Shown: piece after piece, positions 16,934 to 23,881 of the stretch | Position numbering within the stretch: position 1 is the stretch's first letter | Layout of the letters: each line of letters opens with the position of its first letter | Source: a virus | Reading direction: 5' to 3' (one strand) | Length of the DNA: 39,631 nucleotides | Virus record (IMG/VR): IMGVR_UViG_3300043470_001260 | Span: 1-39,631 of that record | Made by a program: the position numbers and the translations under genes | Notes under the pieces: model-generated | The model's input: only the letters and a program-made list of their open reading frames with translations | Database searches by the model: none | What the model was told of the DNA's origin: nothing

Positions 16934-16961
16934 TTTACACTAATTTTTAACTATTTGTAAA
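16934..16961. promoter_or_regulatory. Operator-like spaced inverted repeat before replication gene
   Basis: TTTACA (16934-16939) and TGTAAA (16956-16961) are inverted half-sites 16 bases apart, directly before the ATG at 16962. They match the half-site seen at the early promoters. Confidence 0.35.
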
Positions 16962-17696
16962 ATGGCTAAGGAGTTACCATATTTTAAGTTTGAGCCATCA
17001 AAATGGGATAATGGCAATATTCAGCTTTGCAGTTTTGAAGCTCAGGGAATTTTTATAAATCTATGCTGTATCTATTGGTCAAGGATGGGCGATTTGCCTT
17101 TAAAACTTGCAGAGCAGAAGTTATTCAGAAGCAATGCACATGCATATACAGAACTTATGCAGGAAGAAATTTTTGCAGTAAATGAAGGTAAAATAGTGAT
17201 TACTTTTTTAGACGAACAGTTATCAAATTTTGGCGGATTAAGCGAAACTAAAGCAAAAGCAGCTAAAGCAAGGTGGGATAAAGTACGTGAAAGTCAACAA
17301 GTTAATGCAGATGCATTGCACGTGCAAAGCACAAGCAATGCTATAAGAGAAGAAGAGAGAAGAGAAGAGAAGAAGAAAAAAGAGAAAAGAAAAGAAAATT
17401 CTATTTTTATACCTTTTGATTTTTTGATTTTTCATGGTGCTGAAAAGCAATTAGTCACAGAATGGTTTGCAGTAAGAAAAACCAAAAGCTGCACCAACTC
17501 AAAAACCGCAATGGAAGCTTTTTTAAGTCAGGTTGAAAAATCTAAGCTAAACATAAACGAGGTTTTAAAGAAATGCATAATTAAAAGCTGGGGTGGGTTT
17601 GATCATAAATGGCTAATCAAGGAAGCCCAAGAGCAAACACAAATAATTCCAAAGAAAAACCATAACATTTTTGTACCAGGCGAAAAAATACAGTAA
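16962..17696 (+). CDS. Replication initiator-like protein
   Basis: 244 residues. The N-terminus (YFKFEPSKWDNGNIQLCSFEAQGIFI... in part) matches the winged-helix domain found at the start of DnaD/Lin1244-like phage replication proteins. A charged linker encoded by a 54-base pure purine run (17345-17398) leads to a C-terminal domain (AVRKTKSCTNSKTAMEAFL ... SWGGFDHKWL) typical of phage initiators. It probably binds the origin and loads the DnaB helicase encoded two genes later. In lambda the origin lies inside the initiator gene; the purine tract here is a candidate for the same arrangement. The stop overlaps the next ATG (TAATG). Confidence 0.7.
   Translation: MAKELPYFKFEPSKWDNGNIQLCSFEAQGIFINLCCIYWSRMGDLPLKLAEQKLFRSNAHAYTELMQEEIFAVNEGKIVITFLDEQLSNFGGLSETKAKAAKARWDKVRESQQVNADALHVQSTSNAIREEERREEKKKKEKRKENSIFIPFDFLIFHGAEKQLVTEWFAVRKTKSCTNSKTAMEAFLSQVEKSKLNINEVLKKCIIKSWGGFDHKWLIKEAQEQTQIIPKKNHNIFVPGEKIQ
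17345..17398 (+). other. 54-base homopurine tract, candidate origin element
   Basis: An unbroken run of A and G inside the initiator gene, encoding an Arg/Glu/Lys linker. The strand asymmetry recalls the easily melted region beside the iterons in the lambda origin. No clear iterons were found nearby, so origin function is only a suggestion; it may simply be a coiled linker with biased codons. Confidence 0.35.
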
Positions 17697-18067
17697 TGGA
17701 AATATCAATATACTTTTTGAAAGAAAACAAAGTCATGGTCGGGAAATTAGACATTTCCTTGACGGAAAGAGCAGAGGAAATTTTCAACAACTGCTTAGAG
17801 ATAGTTTCCGACATGGGCGGACTACTGGTATATGTTCGCTCAACCTTGACTTGTTCCAATTGGTGGAAATTGAAGCTATTTGAATTGGATTCGTTAAGCC
17901 TTTCACATTTCTGCGAAAACAAAGCATATATGTCATTTCTGGAAATTAAAGAGACTATTGGCATTGCTGATGCCAAGGACTACCTTTTTGACCTTCTGGA
18001 AGAAAATGAAAATCTATTTAGCAAATACCTAAACAACCTTAAAATCAAAAGAATAAATGAAAAATAA
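17696..18067 (+). CDS. Hypothetical early protein
   Basis: 123 residues lying between the initiator and helicase genes and overlapping both (1 and 11 bases). Mostly helical, with WW and Cys in the middle (TCSNWWKLKLFELDSL) and a charged C-terminus. By position it could be a helicase loader, as lambda P lies between O and later genes, but it shows no ATPase motif and I do not recognise it. Confidence 0.55.
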   Translation: MEISIYFLKENKVMVGKLDISLTERAEEIFNNCLEIVSDMGGLLVYVRSTLTCSNWWKLKLFELDSLSLSHFCENKAYMSFLEIKETIGIADAKDYLFDLLEENENLFSKYLNNLKIKRINEK

Positions 18068-19484
18068 CAAAATCCCAATTTTAGAGAAGTACAAAAACTT
18101 CGCATTGCCGGTAGACGAGAATGCCGAAAAAGCCACAATATGGTATTGCTTAAACGGAAAACAAGAAATTGTTATCGAGTTTATCAAAAACAAAGATTTA
18201 TTCTATAATACTGACTATTCAAACATTTACGAACAAATCCTAAACTGCATAAACAAGGAGATTGAGCCAACGCCATTAAACATTTTAAGGGCTGGATTTA
18301 AAAACCTTGGGAAATTAGCATCGGAGATAAAAAACCTAAAAGAACCATTAAACGATATTTATGGCTCATGCATGAGGGTAATCGAAACCGATATTTCAAG
18401 AAAAGTGATCGTGAAATGTTCGGAAGCTATGGATCTGGTTTATGCCAATAATTCAGAATCTATTTCAGTAGCCGATGATTTGACAAATTTCTCAAACGAA
18501 ATATCCGAATCGCTAAACCACATGAGCAAAATAGACTTTCAAGATTTGATAAAGGAAGTTGTTCAGGAGGTGAAAGAAAGAGTTTTGGACAATTCTAAAG
18601 TAGTTAAAACAAATATTGGCAACATTGACGATGCTTTGGGAGGTTTTGAAGATGGCTCATTGTCGGTAATTGGTGCAAGGCCAAGCATGGGTAAAACGGC
18701 TTTTTTGGTGCAATTAATGTACAACATTGCAGTAATTCAGCAGAAGCCTGTATTGATGTTCAATCTGGAAATGACCAAGCAGGAACTTACAAAGAGAATT
18801 TTGGCACTACACACAAGGTTTTCAAACTTTGAAATCAGACAAGGTTTTGACCGTGACATGGACAAATTCAAGGAGTTTGAGCAAAGGATTAAGACATTAA
18901 CGGCCAACAACATACATATTATAGACAATATCTATGACGGCAACCAGATAGTTTCAAAAACCAAACAAATGGTTAAAAACTCGGGTGTCCGGGTAATGTT
19001 CTTTGATTACTTGCAATTATCAAGCATCAAAGATTCCGGAAACAGAGAGCAGGAAGTAGCCAAAATATCCAAGTCATTAAAGCAGTTGGCTAAGTTTTCA
19101 AAAATACCTGTTGTGGCTTTGTCTCAACTAAATAGACTTGTAGAATCCAGAGGTGGAGAATGTAAACCAAAACTATCAGACATTAGAGAATCAGGCTCAG
19201 TAGAACAAGATGCTGATAATGTCATTTTCCTACACCGCCCAGAGTATTACGGCATTGAATCGGTGGATTACGCATCAACAACAGTCAATTTGCTTGAATT
19301 TATCATTGCTAAGGCCAGAAACGGTGTATTAAAAACGGTACTGCTCGATTACGACCGCAAATACAACCTGATTCGAAATTGGGGCATAGTTGACGAAACA
19401 TTACCACCTACAATTTTTAACAACACACAAAATATAAGCCTATTTGAAAATGAAGTGCCAACCATATCAATAGCCAATTTCTAA
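18057..19484 (+). CDS. dnaB: Replicative DNA helicase, DnaB family
   Basis: 475 residues, the normal DnaB length. The N-terminal helical domain (ENAEKATIWYCLNGKQEIVI) is followed by a linker and the RecA-like motor: Walker A GARPSMGKTA at about 206-215, FNLEMTKQEL, Walker B MFFDYLQL near 310, ALSQLNR and the C-terminal SDIRESGSVEQDADNVIFLHR. It unwinds the fork 5' to 3' as a hexamer. Having its own helicase beside an initiator suggests that the phage fires its own origin and recruits the host polymerase and primase. The stop shares a base with the next ATG. Confidence 0.95.
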   Translation: MKNNKIPILEKYKNFALPVDENAEKATIWYCLNGKQEIVIEFIKNKDLFYNTDYSNIYEQILNCINKEIEPTPLNILRAGFKNLGKLASEIKNLKEPLNDIYGSCMRVIETDISRKVIVKCSEAMDLVYANNSESISVADDLTNFSNEISESLNHMSKIDFQDLIKEVVQEVKERVLDNSKVVKTNIGNIDDALGGFEDGSLSVIGARPSMGKTAFLVQLMYNIAVIQQKPVLMFNLEMTKQELTKRILALHTRFSNFEIRQGFDRDMDKFKEFEQRIKTLTANNIHIIDNIYDGNQIVSKTKQMVKNSGVRVMFFDYLQLSSIKDSGNREQEVAKISKSLKQLAKFSKIPVVALSQLNRLVESRGGECKPKLSDIRESGSVEQDADNVIFLHRPEYYGIESVDYASTTVNLLEFIIAKARNGVLKTVLLDYDRKYNLIRNWGIVDETLPPTIFNNTQNISLFENEVPTISIANF

Positions 19485-19690
19485 TGAAAGATTTAAATCA
19501 AATATTTTGCGAACCCATGAAAATAGGTGAGGTAATTAAAGATTTTGTGACTGACAAATACGAATTGCCATTGAGTGAAATTCCTTATTGGATAGAAAAC
19601 GGATGGAAGTTTGACGAAGTGCAAAGCATCATGTACAAGAAAGGCCGGGAAGCGGTCAATGTTCAACAATTTAAAACAATGCAGTTATGA
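19484..19690 (+). CDS. Hypothetical small early protein
   Basis: 68 residues, mixed helices and charged ends (KIGEVIKDFVTDKYELPLSE). The start uses the last base of the helicase stop (TAATG) and its stop overlaps the next ATG by 4 bases. No family recognised. Confidence 0.5.
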   Translation: MKDLNQIFCEPMKIGEVIKDFVTDKYELPLSEIPYWIENGWKFDEVQSIMYKKGREAVNVQQFKTMQL

Positions 19691-19854
19691 TTTACACCAT
19701 GATTTTAAAAGACAAAACAGTCTTTCACACCAATTGGTACGATTTCGACAATAATTGGAATGATGAATATTGCTTTATGATACTTAACAACATCCGCAGT
19801 CAATATTCCATTGATGGCGAAAATTGGATAGACATTGAAGATGATCACCTTTAA
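19687..19854 (+). CDS. 55-residue acidic small protein
   Basis: Starts MIYTMILKDKTVFHTNWYDF and is rich in Asp, Asn and Trp (DNNWNDEYCFMI; SIDGENWIDIEDDHL). The start is coupled by ATGA to the gene before. The next gene begins 11 bases after it, or overlaps if an earlier ATG is used. The acidity might suggest DNA mimicry, as in many phage inhibitors, but this is only a guess. Confidence 0.5.
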   Translation: MIYTMILKDKTVFHTNWYDFDNNWNDEYCFMILNNIRSQYSIDGENWIDIEDDHL

Positions 19855-19864
19855 AAAAAGCACA

Positions 19865-20200
19865 ATGATTAAAATAAAAATCAAACCCATAAGCCAGAAC
19901 GAAGCCTACAAAGGCCGAAAGTTTAAAACAAGCACTTATCATGCTTATGAGAAACTTTTAACGATGCTGTTGCCAGCCCGGTTAGAAGTTCCAGAAGGTG
20001 GGAAGTTGGAATTTAGAATCAAAGTCGGTTTATCTTCCAAAAATGCCGATGGTGACAATCCGATAAAAAGCACTCAGGACATAATCGCCAAAAAATACAA
20101 GTTCAACGATAAACGGATTTACCGTTGGATAATTGAAAAAATCGACACCGCCAAAGGTGCGGAATTTATAGAATTTGAAATTTTAAACTTAGAACAATGA
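19865..20200 (+). CDS. rusA: RusA-family Holliday junction resolvase
   Basis: 111 residues from ATG 19865; an in-frame ATG at 19841 overlapping the previous gene is possible. RusA signature: N-terminal beta strand IKIKIKPISQNEAYKGRKF, and the acidic catalytic motif NADGDNPIKSTQDII, where the Asp residues of DGDN and the later Asp bind metal; then NDKRIYRWIIEKI. The enzyme cuts Holliday junctions symmetrically and debranches recombining DNA before packaging. The company of RecT and YqaJ in the same early region fits this. Confidence 0.85.
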   Translation: MIKIKIKPISQNEAYKGRKFKTSTYHAYEKLLTMLLPARLEVPEGGKLEFRIKVGLSSKNADGDNPIKSTQDIIAKKYKFNDKRIYRWIIEKIDTAKGAEFIEFEILNLEQ

Positions 20201-20379
20201 AACCATGCCGACAATGTAATTCCGAAACAAACGGCTATTACACCGAAAAATCAAGAACATGCAGGAAATGCACAAGCCAGAAACTAATGAAAGCCCAAAA
20301 AGCAGATGCAGAGCAAAAGGGATTTTCAAATTATTACCAAATGCAGAAATTTAAAGAATTTAACAAAGCAACCAGATGA
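20197..20379 (+). CDS. Small zinc-ribbon-like protein
   Basis: 60 residues with CRQC at 4-7 and CRKC at 22-25, two CxxC knuckles 14 residues apart, followed by a basic/Gln-rich helix (QKLMKAQKADAEQKGF). Such zinc ribbons bind nucleic acid or HNH-like partners. The start overlaps the resolvase stop and the stop overlaps the next start. Confidence 0.6.
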   Translation: MKPCRQCNSETNGYYTEKSRTCRKCTSQKLMKAQKADAEQKGFSNYYQMQKFKEFNKATR

Positions 20380-20579
20380 AAGAAGAAATTATAAACCACC
20401 TAAAAGGCACAAAACAGCTATTGTCAGCATTTCAAATAGCAAGAATCGCAAATGTTACCGAAAAAGAAATTCAGCCCGTTTTGGACGATTTATGTGCAAA
20501 GTCTATTTTGGAAAAACTAAGGTTTCGAACGCCTGGTGCATATTCAAAAATAAACAATTATTACAAAATAAAAAGATGA
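20376..20579 (+). CDS. Small winged-helix protein
   Basis: 67 residues reading as one winged helix: KEEIINHLKGTKQLLSAFQI, ARIANVTEKEIQPVLDDLC, then the wing KLRFRTPGAYSKINNYYKI. It probably regulates phage transcription. Coupled by 4-base overlaps on both sides. Confidence 0.6.
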   Translation: MKEEIINHLKGTKQLLSAFQIARIANVTEKEIQPVLDDLCAKSILEKLRFRTPGAYSKINNYYKIKR

Positions 20580-20779
20580 GCAAACTATCAAAAAACCTCA
20601 AAAAGCTAAGAAATAAATTAGGATTAACTCAGGAGCATTTATCAGCAATGATCGGAATCAAAAGACGGACATATTCAGCCTATGAAGAATACAGAGCCGA
20701 ACCAAACATCAAAACAATAATTGCTTTATCAGTTTTGTTCGCAGTAAGCATTGATGATTTATTAACAAAAGAGTTATGA
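20576..20779 (+). CDS. XRE/Cro-type HTH protein
   Basis: 67 residues from ATG 20576; the frame is open upstream but this ATG fits the operon's overlap pattern. Classic XRE fold: LRNKLGLTQEHLSAMIGIKR, RTYSAYEEYRAEPNIKTII, ALSVLFAVSIDDLL. Likely a second regulator that acts later in the early phase. Confidence 0.75.
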   Translation: MSKLSKNLKKLRNKLGLTQEHLSAMIGIKRRTYSAYEEYRAEPNIKTIIALSVLFAVSIDDLLTKEL

Positions 20780-20988
20780 GATTTATAAATTACAATATTG
20801 GACACGTTTACAAGTATCCGGAGGGAGGAAAGTTTGTTCTTGCAGAAAAAAGAAACTTTACATTTCACTTCAAATGCGGTCACTGGTGTACTGATAATGT
20901 CTTTATTGATCTTATAGACATCACAAAGGGCATAAGAGTAGCCCAAGACACCCAGCTAAATCTGTTTGAAAACCATGCGAATTTATAA
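20776..20988 (+). CDS. Hypothetical small early protein
   Basis: 70 residues, beta-rich with aromatic residues (FINYNIGHVYKYPEGGKFV; FTFHFKCGHWCTDNVFIDL). CGHWC could be a metal site. The ATG overlaps the HTH gene's stop. It is last in its cluster; a new promoter follows. Confidence 0.5.
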   Translation: MRFINYNIGHVYKYPEGGKFVLAEKRNFTFHFKCGHWCTDNVFIDLIDITKGIRVAQDTQLNLFENHANL

Positions 20989-21044
20989 TTTTGCCCTATT
21001 ATGTAAACTTTCTTAACAAAACTTAAATAAATTGTAAAGAAATA

Positions 21045-21099
21045 TTTGCAAGTGTAAAATAAACTACATATATTTGCATCATAGTTTACAAGTTTACAA
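21045..21099 (+). promoter_or_regulatory. Promoter with tandem GTTTACAA sites
   Basis: TTTG (21045-21048), a 20-base spacer, and TATATTTG (21069-21076): the best Bacteroidetes promoter in the window. The start should be near 21081. Two direct GTTTACAA copies follow at 21084-21099, and TGTAAAC at 21002-21008 precedes it; these match the half-site at the repressor region, so this promoter of the recombination operon is probably under the same control. The whole 132-base gap 20989-21120 holds no gene. Confidence 0.75.
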
Positions 21100-21120
21100 A
21101 ACATCAAAACGCAAAATAAG

Positions 21121-21462
21121 ATGAAAAACAACAGGGAGTTATTAGCAGCCGGTGCAGTCCAAATGTTCTTTTGGGCATTGGACGGAGAATTAGACATTCA
21201 AGGCATTGACATTGAAGTATCAAGCACCGAAACGGCCACAATTTTAAAGGCCACAACGCCAGAGTACGGAACACATTATTCAACAATGATTTTGTACACT
21301 GAAAACAGTCGCAAGTTCATGAAAGAGATTCACACCTTTTGCGAACTCATAGACGAAAAGCAAACAGAGATTCGCCAATCAGAAACAGAAATGGACGAAC
21401 GCAGATTCGAGGATTACATTGATGGTCAAATTTCTGAACTCAAAATCAGCAGAATGTCATGA
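21121..21462 (+). CDS. Hypothetical early protein, recombination operon
   Basis: 113 residues, first gene after the promoter at 21045-21076. The N-terminus is hydrophobic-aromatic (LLAAGAVQMFFWALDGELD) and the C-terminal half is an acidic coiled coil (QTEIRQSETEMDERRFEDYI). No recognised family. The stop overlaps the next ATG. Confidence 0.55.
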   Translation: MKNNRELLAAGAVQMFFWALDGELDIQGIDIEVSSTETATILKATTPEYGTHYSTMILYTENSRKFMKEIHTFCELIDEKQTEIRQSETEMDERRFEDYIDGQISELKISRMS

Positions 21463-21563
21463 AGAAGTTTTTTCAAGACCCAGCAGAAAACACAAACCCG
21501 TGGTTTCTGTTGGCATTCTTTCTATTTTCAATCATTTGCCTATTAATCAAGGCATTAATTTAA
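21459..21563 (+). CDS. 34-residue membrane microprotein
   Basis: A polar N-terminus (MKKFFQDPAENTNPW) leads into one membrane helix (FLLAFFLFSIICLLIKALI). The ATG overlaps the preceding stop (ATGA). One of several single-helix microproteins coupled to early genes here. Confidence 0.45.
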   Translation: MKKFFQDPAENTNPWFLLAFFLFSIICLLIKALI

Positions 21564-21577
21564 ACTAATCTAAAAAC

Positions 21578-21916
21578 ATGGAAAATTTAGGAACAAAAGC
21601 ACCTTGGACAGTAGAGAAGCAACTCGAAAAACCAATATTAGTAACCAATGGCAAAATAGAATGGTATCACTCCGTAGCTTATATTAAAGACCAAGACGGA
21701 AGGATTGTAGCAGATGTGAGCTACAGTACGGACCACGAAATGATGGGATGTGGCAGAAACGAAACCATTAAGAAATGGGAGGCAAACTGTTTGTTAATCT
21801 CAAAGGCACCAGAAATGTTGGAAATGTTGCAATCATTAGAAAATGATAACGGGTCAATTCCCGAATTAATGTGGAATAAAATTAAGCAATTGATAAAAGA
21901 AGCTACAGAAATTTAA
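21578..21916 (+). CDS. Conserved phage protein of unknown function
   Basis: 112 residues. The layout TKAPWTVEKQ ... VAYIKDQDGRIVADVSY ... EANCLLISKAPEMLEMLQSL is that of a widespread phage family whose members carry a short beta sheet followed by the NAxLIxxAPEMLExL helix. Its biochemical role is not established. It lies directly before recT. Confidence 0.6.
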   Translation: MENLGTKAPWTVEKQLEKPILVTNGKIEWYHSVAYIKDQDGRIVADVSYSTDHEMMGCGRNETIKKWEANCLLISKAPEMLEMLQSLENDNGSIPELMWNKIKQLIKEATEI

Positions 21917-21937
21917 AACAATCTAATCTATATCAAA

Positions 21938-22828
21938 ATGGAAACTCAATTAGCAACAACAGGAACAAAAGCGGTAAGCCAGTTCCTAAATCAGAAAAAC
22001 GTTCTTGAAAAGTTCGCGGACTTACTTGGAACAAAAGCACAGGGGTTTATTGCAAGTGTTATTTCAAGTGTTAATTCAAGCGATTTGCTGAAAAACGCAA
22101 CGAACGAAAGTATTTATTCAGCGGCTTTAATGGCTGCAACGTTGGATCTACCAGTAAATCAAAACCTTGGGTTTGCCTACTTCATACCGTTCAACAACAG
22201 GAAAACCAACAAGCAGGAGTGCCAATTTCAAATCGGCTACAAAGGTTTCATTCAGTTGGCCATGAGGTCAGGTCAATTCAAAACCATTTCAGCAACTCCG
22301 ATTTATGAGAACCAATTGGTTTCAGAAAATCCGCTTACCGGGTTTGTGTTTGATTTCAGTAAAAAAGGTCAAAACGTTATCGGGTATGCAGCTTATTTCA
22401 GCCTAATAAACGGTTTTGAAAAAACGCTTTATATGAGCGTTGAGGAACTCAAAAAACATGGGGTGGCATATTCCCAAACTTTCAAAAAAGGCTTTGGCCT
22501 ATGGAACGACAACTTCGATGCAATGGCTCAAAAAACGGTCATTAAGTTGCTTTTGTCAAAATATGCACCGCTCTCAATCGAGATGCAAAAGGCACACATT
22601 GCGGACCAGGCAATTATCAGAAATGCCGACACGCTGGAGGTTGACTACATCGACAATCAGCCAGAAACGCCTATAATGATAGACGAAGCCAAGGAACACG
22701 ACCGTATCGTGGACTACATAAACACCGCCAAAACGATTAAAGAACTCGAAGATGTGGAAATACACCTTGACCGTGCGAACGCTACGCAAATGACCATTTT
22801 TAACACCAAAAAACAAACATTAGCATAA
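21938..22828 (+). CDS. recT: RecT-family single-strand annealing protein
   Basis: 296 residues. Matches RecT across its length: KFADLLGTKAQGFIASVISS, SIYSAALMAATLDLPVNQNL, FAYFIPFNN, CQFQIGYKGFIQLAMRSGQF and KTVIKLLLSKYAPLSIEMQ. It anneals the single strands produced by the exonuclease of the next gene, with which it shares one base (stop/start), giving a Red/RecET-type recombination pair used for replication, end repair and genome mosaicism. Confidence 0.93.
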   Translation: METQLATTGTKAVSQFLNQKNVLEKFADLLGTKAQGFIASVISSVNSSDLLKNATNESIYSAALMAATLDLPVNQNLGFAYFIPFNNRKTNKQECQFQIGYKGFIQLAMRSGQFKTISATPIYENQLVSENPLTGFVFDFSKKGQNVIGYAAYFSLINGFEKTLYMSVEELKKHGVAYSQTFKKGFGLWNDNFDAMAQKTVIKLLLSKYAPLSIEMQKAHIADQAIIRNADTLEVDYIDNQPETPIMIDEAKEHDRIVDYINTAKTIKELEDVEIHLDRANATQMTIFNTKKQTLA

Positions 22829-23556
22829 TGAACTTTGATAACCATTTATTCAGAGCATCATCCATCGGTAAGATAATTTCCAAGTCTGGAAAACTTACCG
22901 ATGGTATCAAAACCCACCTTGAAGAGGTATTTATCAGTCAATTGTACGGTGTACAAAAAGACATCACAAGCAAGTACTTTGACAAGGGCATTGCCTGCGA
23001 GCAGGACGGTTTAGATATCCTATCCAAGTGCGTGATCAAGTCTTTTGCCGGAAAGAACAAAGAGGAGTTTTCAAACGATTATGTAAAAGGAACGCCAGAC
23101 TGTTTGCATAAAGACATCGTCTTTGACATCAAAAACGCCTATGATTTATTTAGCTTCGGCAAGGCATCGGCCACATGGGATTATGAATGGCAAGTAAGAG
23201 CTTATCAGTATTTGACCGGTAAAACAAGAGGATATGTCCTGTATTGCCTTTCAGATATGCCAGACTTCTTGTTTGCAGACGAAGAACGTAAATTGTTCTA
23301 CCAAGGAAAGTTTCTAAGCTATGAATCGGAAGACTTTATTCAAGCAAGCCAAGACTTAAAAAGAAAATTGACCTACGACTACATGAAAATTGAGGACAAA
23401 TTCAAACTCTTTGAGGTAGAATGCACCAATCAGCACTTTGAGTTAATGATCGATTCGGTTATGACAGCCCGGAAGTATCTAAACGAATTGCATCAGCAGT
23501 ATTTAGACAGAGTAAAATTCAATAATTCATTAATCACAAACGGATTACCAATATGA
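22828..23556 (+). CDS. YqaJ/RecE-type exonuclease
   Basis: 242 residues. PD-(D/E)XK nuclease of the lambda exonuclease/YqaJ type: SSIGKIISKSGKLTDG at the start, Glu58 in GIACEQDG, Asp91 in KGTPDC, then Asp100-Ile-Lys102 (VFDIKNA), and the helix WQVRAYQYL. It should degrade one strand from duplex ends and hand the other to RecT. The start overlaps recT by one base, consistent with balanced expression. Confidence 0.88.
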   Translation: MNFDNHLFRASSIGKIISKSGKLTDGIKTHLEEVFISQLYGVQKDITSKYFDKGIACEQDGLDILSKCVIKSFAGKNKEEFSNDYVKGTPDCLHKDIVFDIKNAYDLFSFGKASATWDYEWQVRAYQYLTGKTRGYVLYCLSDMPDFLFADEERKLFYQGKFLSYESEDFIQASQDLKRKLTYDYMKIEDKFKLFEVECTNQHFELMIDSVMTARKYLNELHQQYLDRVKFNNSLITNGLPI

Positions 23557-23678
23557 CAAAGGAAGACAAAAACAAAGCAGCTGAAATAATTTTCGATGGG
23601 TGCCTGAAAATTGCTGCATCGTGCATGGTAATATGGGCTATTTTTAGAATGATTCATTATTTTATCAGCAACTTATGA
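23553..23678 (+). CDS. 41-residue membrane microprotein
   Basis: MTKEDKNKAAEIIFDGCLKI, then a hydrophobic helix (AASCMVIWAIFRMIHYFI). It is held by ATGA overlaps with the exonuclease before it and the HTH gene after it. Function unknown. Confidence 0.5.
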   Translation: MTKEDKNKAAEIIFDGCLKIAASCMVIWAIFRMIHYFISNL

Positions 23679-23881
23679 AATACGACAGAGCGAAATTCGG
23701 TGAAAAATTGTACATTGAACGCCGAAGGAAGAAATTAAGCCAGCAAAAAATGGCGGATATTCTTGGAGTAAGCCGTGCTACTTTAAGTAGCTACGAAAAT
23801 GGAAAGTTCGACATGAATATGGAATCATTTTCGAAGCTTTGCAACGAGGTAGGCAAAACACCAAACGAGATATTACTCTAA
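23675..23881 (+). CDS. XRE-type HTH protein
   Basis: 68 residues, a complete XRE fold: IERRRKKLSQQKMADILGVS, RATLSSYENGKFDMN, MESFSKLCNEVGKTPNEILL. Last gene of the recombination operon; the structured RNA region begins directly after its stop. It may repress early genes late in infection. Confidence 0.8.
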   Translation: MKYDRAKFGEKLYIERRRKKLSQQKMADILGVSRATLSSYENGKFDMNMESFSKLCNEVGKTPNEILL

